Positions 1 to 7,478 of a DNA stretch of 13,484 nucleotides are shown here, one piece after another. The stretch is from Anaerolineae bacterium (lineage in GTDB: Bacteria > Chloroflexota > Anaerolineae > JACIWR01): the NCBI GenBank assembly GCA_021162125.1, contig JAGGZG010000040.1:1-13484 (forward strand). The letters are read 5' to 3'. Each line of letters opens with the position of its first letter. Positions within the stretch are counted from its first letter, which is position 1. The notes under the pieces are model-generated. The model searched no databases, had not been told where the DNA came from, and was given only the letters and a program-made list of their open reading frames with translations. Position numbers and translations under genes: made by a program.

Positions 1-134
1 AGAGGGTGTCCGAAAATTCACCACAAAGGCACCAAGACACCAAGAAACCAGGGGTTACTTGTTCCTCAATGTTACTTTGTGCCTTTGTGTCTTAGTGGTT
101 GATACCCTCATCTCGATTTTTCAGACATGCTCTT
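1..134. repeat. Palindromic intergenic repeat, left copy
   Basis: The stretch contains two roughly complementary arms, about 25-48 (accacaaaggcaccaagaca...) and about 76-102 (ctttgtgcctttgtgtct...), so the single strand can fold into a long imperfect hairpin. The reverse complement of 13149-13282 matches it almost end to end, including non-palindromic flanks (tgtccga/tgtccgag at the outer side, tttttcagac/cttttcagat at the inner side). It probably continues left of base 1. Bases 135-242 hold no gene or convincing signal. Confidence 0.8.
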
Positions 135-242
135 AGAAGCACATCTCCGCACACAGAACAGACCTCCGCAGGAACGTGATCAATGACGACTATCTGTCCA
201 CTCATTCTCCCCAGAGAATCACTGCACTCTCCCTGCGCGAGA

Positions 243-830
243 TCATCTGGCCTGCCCGCGGGTTTCAGAGCCTGAGGGAGGCTTTGTCAGCATCCCCCAC
301 ACGAGGGTGATTACCAGCCCAATGCCGATCAAGGCATCCCCTGGGCTGAAGACGTAGCGGATAGGGAAGAAGCGCGGCAGAACGAAGATGTCGGCCAGAA
401 AGGGCAAGCGGGTCTGCGCGGTCAGGGCAATCCCGTAGAAATCCGTCCCTCCGGCGCGCAGAATTTCAGCCTCGCGGGGATGCCCTATCTCCACCAGGTC
501 GTCCGGGGAAACGGGCATGTAGCCGCCATTCGCTACCATCACGATCAGGTTCAGCAGGATACCCAGACCGATGGCCCTCATTCCCGGAATGGACAAGTTG
601 AGGGCGGCGACGATCAGCAGCAGGATGAACGAAAGAATCTGGGCGGGCACGCTCAGCCATCCCCACGGGGAGGCCAGGAATGCCCTGCTGAGGACGGCGA
701 AGCGAAGCACGACCGCAATCAGGGCCAGCCACAGGCCGCGAAAGGGCTTTTCGGCCAGGTTCAGCAGGCTGCCCTTAAGAAGAAATCCGATCAGCAGGGC
801 GACGACGATGAAATATGCAAAGAAAAACAT
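243..830 (-). CDS. DUF5317 family integral membrane protein
   Basis: This 195-residue protein is mostly hydrophobic. Likely membrane segments lie at residues 1-18, 32-47, 59-79, 82-100 and 165-181, with a loop carrying GGYMPVSPDD at 102-111. The layout and this loop resemble the DUF5317 family of Firmicutes and Chloroflexi, whose function is not known to me. The ATG at 830 is chosen because GAGGGA lies about 8 bases upstream and the membrane segment starts at once; the frame stays open further upstream, but that extension is Arg/Ser/Thr-rich and overlaps the preceding gene. The gene follows the ParB-like gene by 55 bases on the same strand, so the two are probably co-transcribed. Family assignment is by recognition, not a search. 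Confidence 0.8.
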   Translation of the reverse strand: MFFFAYFIVVALLIGFLLKGSLLNLAEKPFRGLWLALIAVVLRFAVLSRAFLASPWGWLSVPAQILSFILLLIVAALNLSIPGMRAIGLGILLNLIVMVANGGYMPVSPDDLVEIGHPREAEILRAGGTDFYGIALTAQTRLPFLADIFVLPRFFPIRYVFSPGDALIGIGLVITLVWGMLTKPPSGSETRGQAR

Positions 831-885
831 CGAAATTCCCTCGTTATTCGTCCCGTCGGGCCCACCACACGTGTGCAGCGTGTGA

Positions 886-1848
886 TCACAGCGCGTCGCC
901 CGATGTGGGTGCGGTTGCTGGTGAGAGAGCTTTCGGCGGGCGGCGCTCGCCTCGCAGCCAGTAGCGCAACAGACGCGGAACCCGATACCGCAGCTTCGGG
1001 CTGAAGTGATCCACGTAGTCCTCGATGGCCTGGTCCAGGGACACCGGACGCTCCAGACTGTGCACCAGATAGCGGTGATGATTGAGGATGCCCAGGTAGA
1101 GGTCGGTTTCGGTAGAGCGGGGAAAGTAGCGCAGTAGATTGCGCTCGCGGATAATCTCAACCACAGGCATGTATACCAGGTCGTACCAACTGCCCACGGC
1201 CTTGGCCACCGTAATTTTGTTACCCTGATGACTCTCCAACCAGTAGCGGTGGGCGGATATGTGTTCCTCTAACACGCGATAGCCACCCCGCACGGTGAAC
1301 ACTACTTGCTGCTGCGGACGGACACGGTCCAGATCGGTGTGTTCCAGAAAAGTCACGAGCTCCTCTTTGAGCGGCAGGTCTTCCAGGCGAGTATCCAGCG
1401 TGAGCGGCACCCGGGCGCGAAATTCCCACACGTAAGACTCGATGGTCGGGGCTCCCAGGTAACGGGCCACCGAAACGCGATGGTTGCCATCCTTGACGAA
1501 GTACACCTCGTCCACCTGGTAGAGATGAATGGGCGGGAGACCACCTCCCCACATCACCAGGTAGGCGATTCTCTGCCACCGTTCGCGCAGGGCATCCTGG
1601 CGCGGCCAGAAGTGGCGGGTGAAATCGTGGTAGCGGCCCACGCTGCCCACAATGCTATCCAGGGGAATGGACTGCAAGTCCCGATACGAGTAGCCGGTCA
1701 GGTGTAAATTCTCCCGCACGACCTCGAAAGGCAGCAGGTTGACCGGACGCTTTAAAAGCAAGCAGCGGAGGTCTTCCTGGAAAGCGCGTCGCCGCGCCTG
1801 CCTGAAGTCTGATGTGGTGTGGAGTGGAACTGCGCCTATGTCCGACAT
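886..1848 (-). CDS. ParB/sulfiredoxin-like fold protein, function unknown
   Basis: This is a 320-residue soluble protein. Residues 61-76 (IPLDSIVGSVGRYHDF) and 101-132 (GGGLPPIHLYQVDE, then KDGNHRVSVARYLG) look like the ParB N-terminal domain: a strand giving preferred values, then a DGNHR-type motif. ParB members bind or hydrolyse CTP or act as nucleases or kinases; which applies here is unknown. The C-terminal 180 residues are basic and aromatic-rich and I do not recognise them. No helix-turn-helix is evident and no parA is adjacent, so a chromosome-partitioning role is not supported. The ATG at 1848 is preferred (GGAG 9 bases upstream) over an in-frame TTG at 1875. It is transcribed from the 1964-1992 promoter, ahead of the DUF5317 gene. 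Confidence 0.75.
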   Translation of the reverse strand: MSDIGAVPLHTTSDFRQARRRAFQEDLRCLLLKRPVNLLPFEVVRENLHLTGYSYRDLQSIPLDSIVGSVGRYHDFTRHFWPRQDALRERWQRIAYLVMWGGGLPPIHLYQVDEVYFVKDGNHRVSVARYLGAPTIESYVWEFRARVPLTLDTRLEDLPLKEELVTFLEHTDLDRVRPQQQVVFTVRGGYRVLEEHISAHRYWLESHQGNKITVAKAVGSWYDLVYMPVVEIIRERNLLRYFPRSTETDLYLGILNHHRYLVHSLERPVSLDQAIEDYVDHFSPKLRYRVPRLLRYWLRGERRPPKALSPATAPTSGDAL

Positions 1849-1963
1849 ACTTTCGATCTCCGGCCCGCAATCCAATCTCAGACGCGGGAGGTTGGGCGAC
1901 TATCGTGGCCCACTCAAAGCCGTTCACCCCGGTCGAAGAAACCTGCCTTGCCCCTGTCGAGCG

Positions 1964-1992
1964 ATTCTAGCATATCTACAGCGTTCTGTCAA
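1964..1992 (-). promoter_or_regulatory. Sigma-70 type promoter for the ParB-like/DUF5317 pair
   Basis: On the minus strand TTGACA (1992-1987) is followed by a 17-base spacer and TAGAAT (1969-1964). This is close to consensus and points at the gene starting at 1848, giving a leader of about 110 bases. Confidence 0.75.
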
Positions 1993-2009
1993 AGCAGAAA
2001 ATCTTCCAG

Positions 2010-2038
2010 TTGTCAATCCCCGCCTTTGCTGCTATAAT
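2010..2038 (+). promoter_or_regulatory. Sigma-70 type promoter for the tRNA nucleotidyltransferase fusion gene
   Basis: TTGTCA (2010-2015), a 17-base spacer and TATAAT (2033-2038), preceded by an extended -10 TGC (2030-2032). The predicted transcript starts near 2045, leaving a leader of about 27 bases. Its -35 lies only 17 bases from the -35 of the divergent minus-strand promoter. Confidence 0.8.
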
Positions 2039-2071
2039 GTGCTCACTCGAAGAGAGGAGCGCATTGGGACA

Positions 2072-4666
2072 ATGGAGGTTATCCTCACCCACGAAAATAC
2101 GGACTTCGACGGGCTGGCCTCGCTCCTGGCGGCTAACAAGCTGTATCCAGAGGCGATACCGGTGCTGCCGCGTCACCTCAACCGCAACCTGCGCCACTTT
2201 CTCACCCTTTACTGGGACGAGTTGCCCTTCGTCTCCATTGATGACCTGCCGCGCCAGCGCATCCAGCGCGTAATCCTGGTGGACACCCAGAATCTGGCTA
2301 CGCTCAAGGGCATGGGCTCCTGGACACGAGAGGTGCGCATCATTGACCATCATCCACTGAGCCGCGAATTGAAGCCAGGATGGAGCTACACCGGCGGTGA
2401 GACGGGGGCCACGACCACCATCCTGGTGGAGCAGATGATCGAGCTGCACCTGGAGCCTTCCCCCATCGAGGCTACCTTACTCCTGCTGGGCATCTACGAG
2501 GACACGGGGTCGCTTTCCTACCCGACCACCACCGCCCGTGATGCGCGTTGCGTGGCCTGGCTTCTGGAGCGGGGTGCACGCTTGCAGGTGGTGAACACGT
2601 TCCTGCATTATCCCCTCTCTGAGGAACAACGCAAACTCTACGAGCAATTGCTGGAAAGCAGCGAAACACACCTGTTTGACGGCCAGTCGGTGGTCATCGC
2701 CACGGCTCGGGCCGGTGAGTACGTCGAGGAGATCTCCACGCTGGCCCACAAGCTGCGCGACGTGTTTGACCCCGATGGCCTGTTCGTCCTGGTGGAACAG
2801 GACGAACATTTGCAGCTCGTCGCCCGTTCCAGCACCGATACCATTGACGTTGCCGCCATAGCCGCTGAGTTTGGCGGCGGCGGCCACAATCGGGCGGCGG
2901 CGGCCCTCATCCGTGGACAAACCCTGGCGGAGGTTAAAGACAAACTGCTTGCCCTGTTGGAGACACACGTCCAGCCGGTGGTCACTGTGGGGCAGATTAT
3001 GTCCTACGGCGTGCACACTCTCTCGCCGGATACCTCGATAGCTCGCGCCGAGGAGGAGGCCCAGCGTTGGGGGCACGAGGGTTTCCCCGTGGTGGACAAT
3101 GGGCGGATCGTGGGGGTGCTCACCAGGCGTGAGATTGACAAAGCGTTGCACCACGGCCTGGGCCAGGCAGCGATCAGCACCTACATGCACAAGGGCGAGG
3201 TGTACGTCACCCCCGACGACTCCGTGGAGCACTTGCAGCGCGTGATGATGGAACACGGGCTGGGCCAAGTGCCGGTGGTCAAGGATGGCGAGATTATCGG
3301 CATCGTCACCCGCACCGATCTGATCAAGCTATGGAGCGAGCAACCTCGCCCTTCACGACGGGAGGAAATCGCCGCCCTGATCGAGAGGGCTCTGCCGTCG
3401 CCCCTGCTCGACCTCATCCGCGAGGCCAGCGAGACGGCCAGCAAAATGGGATATGCTCTCTACTTCGTCGGCGGGTTCGTGCGCGACCTGTTGCTGGGCA
3501 TCCCTAATTTCGACATTGATCTGGTGGTGGAGGGCGATGCCATCAAGCTGGCCAAGCGTCTGCGCCGCCGCGTCGGGGGGCGGGTGCGCAGCCACGCTCG
3601 CTTCGGCACGGCCAAGCTCCTCTTCGACAACGGCGGAGCGCGCTACGGCGTCCCCTCGCTGGATTTCGTCACCGCCCGCGCCGAGTTCTACGAGCATCCC
3701 ACCGCCCTGCCGCAGGTGGAGCGCAGTTCGATCAAACAGGACTTGCACCGCCGGGACTTCACCATCAACACCCTGGCCATCCGCCTAGACCCGGAACACT
3801 ACGGCGAGTTGCTCGACTTCTACGGTGGAGAGCAGGACCTGCGCAACGGGGTGATTCGCGTGCTGCACAGCCTGAGTTTCGTGGAGGACCCCACCCGCAC
3901 CCTGCGCGCCGTCCGCTTCGAGCAGCGACTGGGCTTCCGCATCGAGCCGCGCACCGAAGAGCTCATCGCCAACGCCCTGGATCTGCTGGACAGGATCAGT
4001 GGTGAACGCATCCGCCACGAGCTGATCTTGATTCTTCAGGAGGATGAGCCAGAGAAATGTCTGGCTCGCCTGGATGAACTGAAAATATTGGGCCAGATTC
4101 ATCGCAGTCTGCGCTACGACGAGTGGTTGAGGGACAAGTTTCAACAACTGCGCCGGGCCATGCGCGAGGGAAGCTGGTCGGAGGACATCTGCGCTGAACC
4201 AGCGGCTATTAGTATCTTGTACCTGGCCCTGCTTACCTATCGCCTGGGTGCCGAGGAGTTGGAGGCTCTCATCACTCGCCTGAAGATTCCTCGTGGCGAC
4301 GCCGACTTGCTGCGCGAGGTCAATGCCCTGCGCACCGTTGCGGCGCGCCTTGCCGAGGACGATTATCCACCCAGCGCCATTGTTCGCTGGCTGGAGCCCT
4401 ACACTCCCCAGGCGTTGTTCGTCCTGTGGGTGGCCACCGATTCGGAGCGGGTACGCCGCCAGGTGGAACGCTATTGCCGGGAGTTGCGCTTCGTGCAGTC
4501 CGAGATTGATGGCCAGTATCTTAAAGAGATGGGCCTGCAACCCGGACCAATCTTTGGCCGCATCCTGCGCCGCCTGCGCGACGCACGGCTGGACGGCGAG
4601 GTCACTACCCTGGAGGACGAAAAAGCTCTGGTCGAGCAGATATTGGCCGAGAATGAGGTGCCCTGA
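2072..4666 (+). CDS. DHH/DHHA1-CBS-CBS-tRNA nucleotidyltransferase (CCA-adding type) fusion
   Basis: This 864-residue protein has three parts. Residues 1-300 are a DHH phosphoesterase: DFDG at 11-14, VDT at 70-72, IDHH at 91-94, and a DHHA1 GGGGH at 268-272. Residues 305-420 are two CBS domains, which usually sense adenylyl nucleotides. Residues 440-864 are a class II poly(A) polymerase/tRNA nucleotidyltransferase: GGFVRD at 467-472, the catalytic DID at 481-483, then RRDFTINTLA and EDPTRTLRAVRF. The family adds C and/or A to the 3' end of tRNA. Some bacteria split this between CC- and A-adding enzymes, so specificity cannot be fixed here. The DHH part may be a nanoRNase-like nuclease, which is inference. 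ATG 2072 is chosen because it starts the DHH fold and lies just behind the promoter and a GAGGAG; the frame is open upstream, but only across the divergent gene. Confidence 0.92.
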   Translation: MEVILTHENTDFDGLASLLAANKLYPEAIPVLPRHLNRNLRHFLTLYWDELPFVSIDDLPRQRIQRVILVDTQNLATLKGMGSWTREVRIIDHHPLSRELKPGWSYTGGETGATTTILVEQMIELHLEPSPIEATLLLLGIYEDTGSLSYPTTTARDARCVAWLLERGARLQVVNTFLHYPLSEEQRKLYEQLLESSETHLFDGQSVVIATARAGEYVEEISTLAHKLRDVFDPDGLFVLVEQDEHLQLVARSSTDTIDVAAIAAEFGGGGHNRAAAALIRGQTLAEVKDKLLALLETHVQPVVTVGQIMSYGVHTLSPDTSIARAEEEAQRWGHEGFPVVDNGRIVGVLTRREIDKALHHGLGQAAISTYMHKGEVYVTPDDSVEHLQRVMMEHGLGQVPVVKDGEIIGIVTRTDLIKLWSEQPRPSRREEIAALIERALPSPLLDLIREASETASKMGYALYFVGGFVRDLLLGIPNFDIDLVVEGDAIKLAKRLRRRVGGRVRSHARFGTAKLLFDNGGARYGVPSLDFVTARAEFYEHPTALPQVERSSIKQDLHRRDFTINTLAIRLDPEHYGELLDFYGGEQDLRNGVIRVLHSLSFVEDPTRTLRAVRFEQRLGFRIEPRTEELIANALDLLDRISGERIRHELILILQEDEPEKCLARLDELKILGQIHRSLRYDEWLRDKFQQLRRAMREGSWSEDICAEPAAISILYLALLTYRLGAEELEALITRLKIPRGDADLLREVNALRTVAARLAEDDYPPSAIVRWLEPYTPQALFVLWVATDSERVRRQVERYCRELRFVQSEIDGQYLKEMGLQPGPIFGRILRRLRDARLDGEVTTLEDEKALVEQILAENEVP

Positions 4667-4698
4667 GGTGACTGGCACTTAAAAAGTGCCGGTCACCT
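4666..4698. repeat. 15-bp palindrome directly at a stop codon
   Basis: Arm AGGTGACTGGCACTT (4666-4680), loop AAA, arm AAGTGCCGGTCACCT (4684-4698); one position is a G-T wobble. It begins on the last base of the TGA stop. No T-run follows, so it is not a standard intrinsic terminator. The AGGTGAC/GTCACCT ends recur at 9613-9645. It may stabilise the transcript end between the two plus-strand genes. Confidence 0.8.
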
Positions 4699-4715
4699 GA
4701 AAAAGGAGAGCAACG

Positions 4716-5363
4716 TTGATCATCAAGACACTGGCCGTAGGGCCAATCCTGACCAACTGCTACATCGTAGGGGACGAGAGGAGCAAAGAAGGCGCGATCA
4801 TCGACCCGGGCGGGGACGCGCAAAAGATACTGGATGAGGTGCAGCGGCTGGGGCTGGCGATCAGGTACGTGATTAATACCCACGGCCACTTCGATCACAC
4901 CCTGGCTAACGCAGAGGTAATGGCTGCTCTGAAAGAGTCACAGGAGACCCCGCCCCTGCTGGCCATCCATCCGGCGGACGCGCCTCTGCTGGCCGTGGGA
5001 GGCGGGGCGGCCTGGTTCGGCGTTCACGCGGACCCCAGCCCAGATCCCGACGTAGAATTGAACGAGGGGGACGTTCTCACTGTGGGGAGGATAGATCTGG
5101 AGGTGTGGCATACGCCGGGGCACTCGCCGGGCTCGGTGTCGCTCGTCTGTCCGGCGGGGGGTGTGGTCTTCGATGGGGACGTGCTGTTTAACGGGGGCAT
5201 CGGGCGGACGGATCTGCCCGGTGGTGACTATCAAACGTTGATGGCCAGCATCCGACGGCTACTGACTCTGCCCGACGAGACGAAAGTATACTCCGGGCAC
5301 GGGCCAGCGACGACCATCGGCCGTGAGCGGCGGGCACGGGCCAGCGACGAACATCGGCCGTGA
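4716..5363 (+). CDS. Metallo-beta-lactamase fold hydrolase (glyoxalase II-like), altered C-terminus
   Basis: This 215-residue protein has the metal-binding THGHFDH motif at 55-61, a third histidine in HTPGHSPGS (H136), the bridging aspartate in FDGD (D155) and the late histidine in SGHGPATTIGRER (H195). These define the glyoxalase II-like branch, which hydrolyses thioesters such as S-lactoylglutathione analogues; the substrate here is unknown. Translation starts at TTG 4716, supported by GGAGAG 5 bases upstream. It lies 49 bases after the tRNA nucleotidyltransferase gene and is probably co-transcribed. The last 9 residues (ARASDEHRP) are out of frame relative to the family because a 37-bp segment is duplicated. 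Without the second copy the protein would end RERRGNPWL at 5388, the usual ending. Confidence 0.9.
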   Translation: MIIKTLAVGPILTNCYIVGDERSKEGAIIDPGGDAQKILDEVQRLGLAIRYVINTHGHFDHTLANAEVMAALKESQETPPLLAIHPADAPLLAVGGGAAWFGVHADPSPDPDVELNEGDVLTVGRIDLEVWHTPGHSPGSVSLVCPAGGVVFDGDVLFNGGIGRTDLPGGDYQTLMASIRRLLTLPDETKVYSGHGPATTIGRERRARASDEHRP

Positions 5364-5368
5364 GCGGC
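5295..5368 (+). repeat. 37-bp tandem duplication inside the hydrolase gene
   Basis: Copies 5295-5331 and 5332-5368 are identical except for one base (cgacgacc versus cgacgaac). The unit encodes GHGPATTIGRER. As 37 is not a multiple of three, the second copy is read in another frame and reaches TGA at 5361-5363. Confidence 0.95.
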
Positions 5369-5401
5369 GGGGCAATCCGTGGCTGTAAGCCGGATGCCCG
5401 T

Positions 5402-5548
5402 TCATACGGCGGTCAGACCTGCGAAAGCGATGACCAGTAGCAACATGGCCTGGATGGCGAGATGCACGCGATCCCGAGACCGGGTGCGCGGTGATAAGAC
5501 GACGGCGCCAGCCAGGGCGATTACTGCGATCCACCATGAGAGTGACAT
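5402..5548 (-). CDS. Small two-helix membrane protein, 48 residues, unrecognised
   Basis: ATG at 5548 is preceded, 7 bases away, by AAGGAGGAGA, the strongest ribosome binding site in the window. The product starts MSLSWWIAVIALAGAVVL, then has a charged turn (SPRTRSRDRVH, 19-29) and a second hydrophobic stretch (AIQAMLLLVIAFAGLTAV, 31-48), ending at TGA 5402-5404. This is a helical hairpin with a basic loop. I recognise no family. A TATAAT at 5597-5592 could serve as its -10. It lies convergent to the hydrolase gene, 13 bases from that gene's ancestral stop. Toxin-like or small regulatory membrane proteins have this shape, but nothing here shows such a function. Confidence 0.65.
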   Translation of the reverse strand: MSLSWWIAVIALAGAVVLSPRTRSRDRVHLAIQAMLLLVIAFAGLTAV

Positions 5549-5591
5549 TGCGGAATCTCCTCCTTCAGGGGAATTGATGGAAGTTCAAGCG

Positions 5592-5597
5592 ATTATA
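5592..5597 (-). promoter_or_regulatory. Possible -10 element for the small membrane protein
   Basis: TATAAT on the minus strand, about 44 bases before the ATG at 5548. The -35 region (near 5615-5620) is not recognisable, so the promoter is tentative. Confidence 0.4.
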
Positions 5598-5654
5598 GTG
5601 TATCACAAGCGTGCCTACCGGTGGGTAAAAAACGGGTAAATTTACCATTAGAAA

Positions 5655-5694
5655 TAAATAAAAATACCCCCGTGCTCGTCAAGCTACGAGGGGC
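5655..5694 (-). terminator. Intrinsic terminator after the uppP/PstS-like pair
   Basis: On the minus strand CCCCTCGT and ACGAG-cac-GGGG form a stem with a three-base bulge and loop AGCTTG, followed by TATTTTTATTTATTT. It begins about 20 bases after the stop at 5715. Confidence 0.7.
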
Positions 5695-5714
5695 GTTCGT
5701 TTATCCGCGTCTGA

Positions 5715-6530
5715 TTACTTGACCGGCCCGTACCGCTCGCTGACGACGGCCTGCCCGGCCGGGCTGAGACAGAATTCAACGAAAGCTTTTGCCTCACCCT
5801 GGGGCTCGTGGGCAGCGACCAGGTACAGCGGGCGAGTGAGGTGATAACTGCCGTCCGCCACGTGGGCCGTGGTAGGCGTGATTCCTTCCACTGCCAGCGC
5901 TTTTACCCGGGGCGACAAGTGTCCCATGGACACGTAGCCGACGGCCAGGGGATGCCCGGCCACGTACTCGACTACTGCCTGGCTGGAGGGCATGACCACC
6001 GCCGTAGAAGTCACCGCCCGCCCCTCCATCACCAGGCCCTCGAACACGGCTCTTGTCCCCGACCCGTCCTCGCGGCTAACTACGGTGATCTCGCCGTAGC
6101 CGCCGCCCACCTCCTTCCAGTGCCATAAGCGCCCGCTGAAGATGTGCCGCAATTGCAGCAGCGTCAACCCGTCGAGGGGATTATCGGGGTGGACGACGAC
6201 GGCGATGCCGTCCAGAGCGATGGGCACCGACCAGCCCACGTCCGCCTCCGCCGGCAGCCAGGAGGATAGCCCCAGGTCTACTTTGCCCTCCTGAGCCCAC
6301 TCTCGCCCCAGCCGTGACCCGCCGCCCTCGACGAGGATGGTCACGTGGGGAGCACGCGCGCCGTAAGCGGCAGACAGGTCGGCCAGGAGTGGTTGCATGG
6401 AAGTTGAGCCGGCCAGGCGCAGAGTGACGGGCGGTGGCGGGGTCACGGTCGCCCCACATCCGGCCAGGATCACGGACAAAACAGCGGACAAGATAACGAA
6501 CAGGCAAGACCAGCTTTTCATTCTCTTCAC
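5715..6530 (-). CDS. PstS-like phosphate-binding lipoprotein
   Basis: This 271-residue protein starts with a lipoprotein signal peptide and lipobox (VILAGC, lipidated Cys25), then a Pro-rich linker. The mature part carries the PstS-type anion-binding motifs GSTSM (41-45) and SREDGSGTR (142-150), and GYVSMG (178-183). PstS-like proteins bind phosphate outside the membrane and pass it to PstCAB, none of which is encoded here. It may be an orphan binding protein or a sensor. The start is GTG at 6530, whose GTGA overlaps the uppP stop by 4 bases and suggests translational coupling. An ATG three codons later (6521) is possible but has AAGAG almost touching it. Pairing with uppP, which releases phosphate on the outer face, is suggestive only. 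Confidence 0.85.
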   Translation of the reverse strand: MKRMKSWSCLFVILSAVLSVILAGCGATVTPPPPVTLRLAGSTSMQPLLADLSAAYGARAPHVTILVEGGGSRLGREWAQEGKVDLGLSSWLPAEADVGWSVPIALDGIAVVVHPDNPLDGLTLLQLRHIFSGRLWHWKEVGGGYGEITVVSREDGSGTRAVFEGLVMEGRAVTSTAVVMPSSQAVVEYVAGHPLAVGYVSMGHLSPRVKALAVEGITPTTAHVADGSYHLTRPLYLVAAHEPQGEAKAFVEFCLSPAGQAVVSERYGPVK

Positions 6531-7336
6531 CGAGCCAGCGCCACGCCCAGACAGATAACACCTGCTACAGCGCAGTAGGCAGCGAAAACGTACAACTTAT
6601 GCCGTTGCAGGTAACTCAGCAGAAAGCGGATGCACAGGTATCCGCTGAGAGCTGCGGCGACGAAGCCCAGAAGCAGAATCGGCAGTCGGGTGGAGAGATC
6701 GCCAGCCTGGGCCACCTCCCACAGTTGGGGCAGGCCCGCGCCCAGGATGATCGGGGTGGAGAGGAGGAAACTGAAACGGGCCGCCGTCTCCCGTTTGAGA
6801 CCGCGCAGCAATCCGCTGGCGATGGTCGTCCCGGAGCGAGAGAGGCCCGGCATGATGGCCACGGCCTGGCCCACGCCAATCAGTAGCGCGTCCACCCAGG
6901 TCATCTCGTCCAGGTCACGGGTACGGCGGCCCAGCCGCTCGCTGAGGGCCAGGATGGTCGCCGTGACCAGTAGCAGAATTGCCACTTTTAAGGGGGCGCT
7001 GAACAGGCTTTCCAGAGGGTCTTTGAGAATCAGGCCGAGCACCGCGCCCGGCACCGTGCCCAGGATAATCCACCAGGCGATGCGGGCCTCCGCCTCGCCC
7101 AGGGAGCGCGAGCGCAGGCTGCGCAGCCAGGCCACAGCCAACCGCCAAAGATCGCGCCAGAACACGGCGACGACGGCCAGCAGGGTGCCCCAGTGTACAG
7201 TGGTGTCGAAGGCCAGACCGGGCTCTGGCCAGTGCAATAGCCAGGGCACCAGCACCAGGTGACCGGAGCTGGAGACGGGGATGAACTCGGTGGCCCCCTG
7301 AACGAGACCGAGGATCAAAGCTTGGAAGGGGTTCAT
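6527..7336 (-). CDS. uppP: Undecaprenyl-diphosphatase UppP (BacA family)
   Basis: UppP removes a phosphate from undecaprenyl pyrophosphate to recycle the lipid carrier of cell-wall synthesis; extra copies give bacitracin resistance. The 269-residue polytopic protein has the family's two signatures: QGATEFIPVSSSGH at 13-26 (the acidic Q/E-x3-E motif with E17, then SSSGH) and PGLSRSGTT at 163-171 with the essential arginine R167. Length matches the family. ATG 7336 is chosen because AAGGAG lies 5 bases upstream; a TTG ten codons earlier lacks support. It overlaps the downstream PstS-like gene by 4 bases. No convincing promoter is seen in 7337-7393, so transcription may come from tgt, across a hairpin repeat. 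Confidence 0.96.
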   Translation of the reverse strand: MNPFQALILGLVQGATEFIPVSSSGHLVLVPWLLHWPEPGLAFDTTVHWGTLLAVVAVFWRDLWRLAVAWLRSLRSRSLGEAEARIAWWIILGTVPGAVLGLILKDPLESLFSAPLKVAILLLVTATILALSERLGRRTRDLDEMTWVDALLIGVGQAVAIMPGLSRSGTTIASGLLRGLKRETAARFSFLLSTPIILGAGLPQLWEVAQAGDLSTRLPILLLGFVAAALSGYLCIRFLLSYLQRHKLYVFAAYCAVAGVICLGVALAR

Positions 7337-7393
7337 AATCGCTCCTTGAATTCCTTGATAGGGCAACCTCTTTACGACGAGTCCAATTTGCTC

Positions 7394-7461
7394 ACCACGG
7401 AGACACTGAGAGCACAGAGAAAAACCTTCAAAAAACTCCGTGTCCTCTGTGTCTCCGTGGT
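7394..7461. repeat. Hairpin repeat between tgt and uppP
   Basis: Arms ACCACGGAGACAC (from 7394) and GTGTCTCCGTGGT (to 7461) are perfectly complementary over 13 bases, with imperfect pairing further in (gagagcacagag versus ctccgtgtcctc). It belongs to the same general style as the repeats at the window ends but is a different sequence. It may act on transcript ends; there is no T-run after either arm. Confidence 0.8.
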
Positions 7462-7478
7462 TAAATCCACCCCGAAAG

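Noticed and set aside
1..134. CRISPR array or transposon end
   Set aside because: The repeated caccaag units are arms of a hairpin, not regularly spaced direct repeats with unique spacers, and no transposase or cas gene is present.
480..1004. Plus-strand open frame opposite the DUF5317 and ParB-like genes
   Set aside because: Gln/Gly/Arg-rich shadow of the opposite strand, with no ribosome binding site and spanning two real genes.
2477..3268. 263-codon minus-strand open frame inside the tRNA nucleotidyltransferase gene
   Set aside because: Low-complexity antisense shadow of a well-supported plus-strand gene.
3785..4678. 297-codon minus-strand open frame opposite the nucleotidyltransferase C-terminus
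   Set aside because: Antisense shadow; rich in Gln and Ala, no family features, and no promoter or ribosome binding site.
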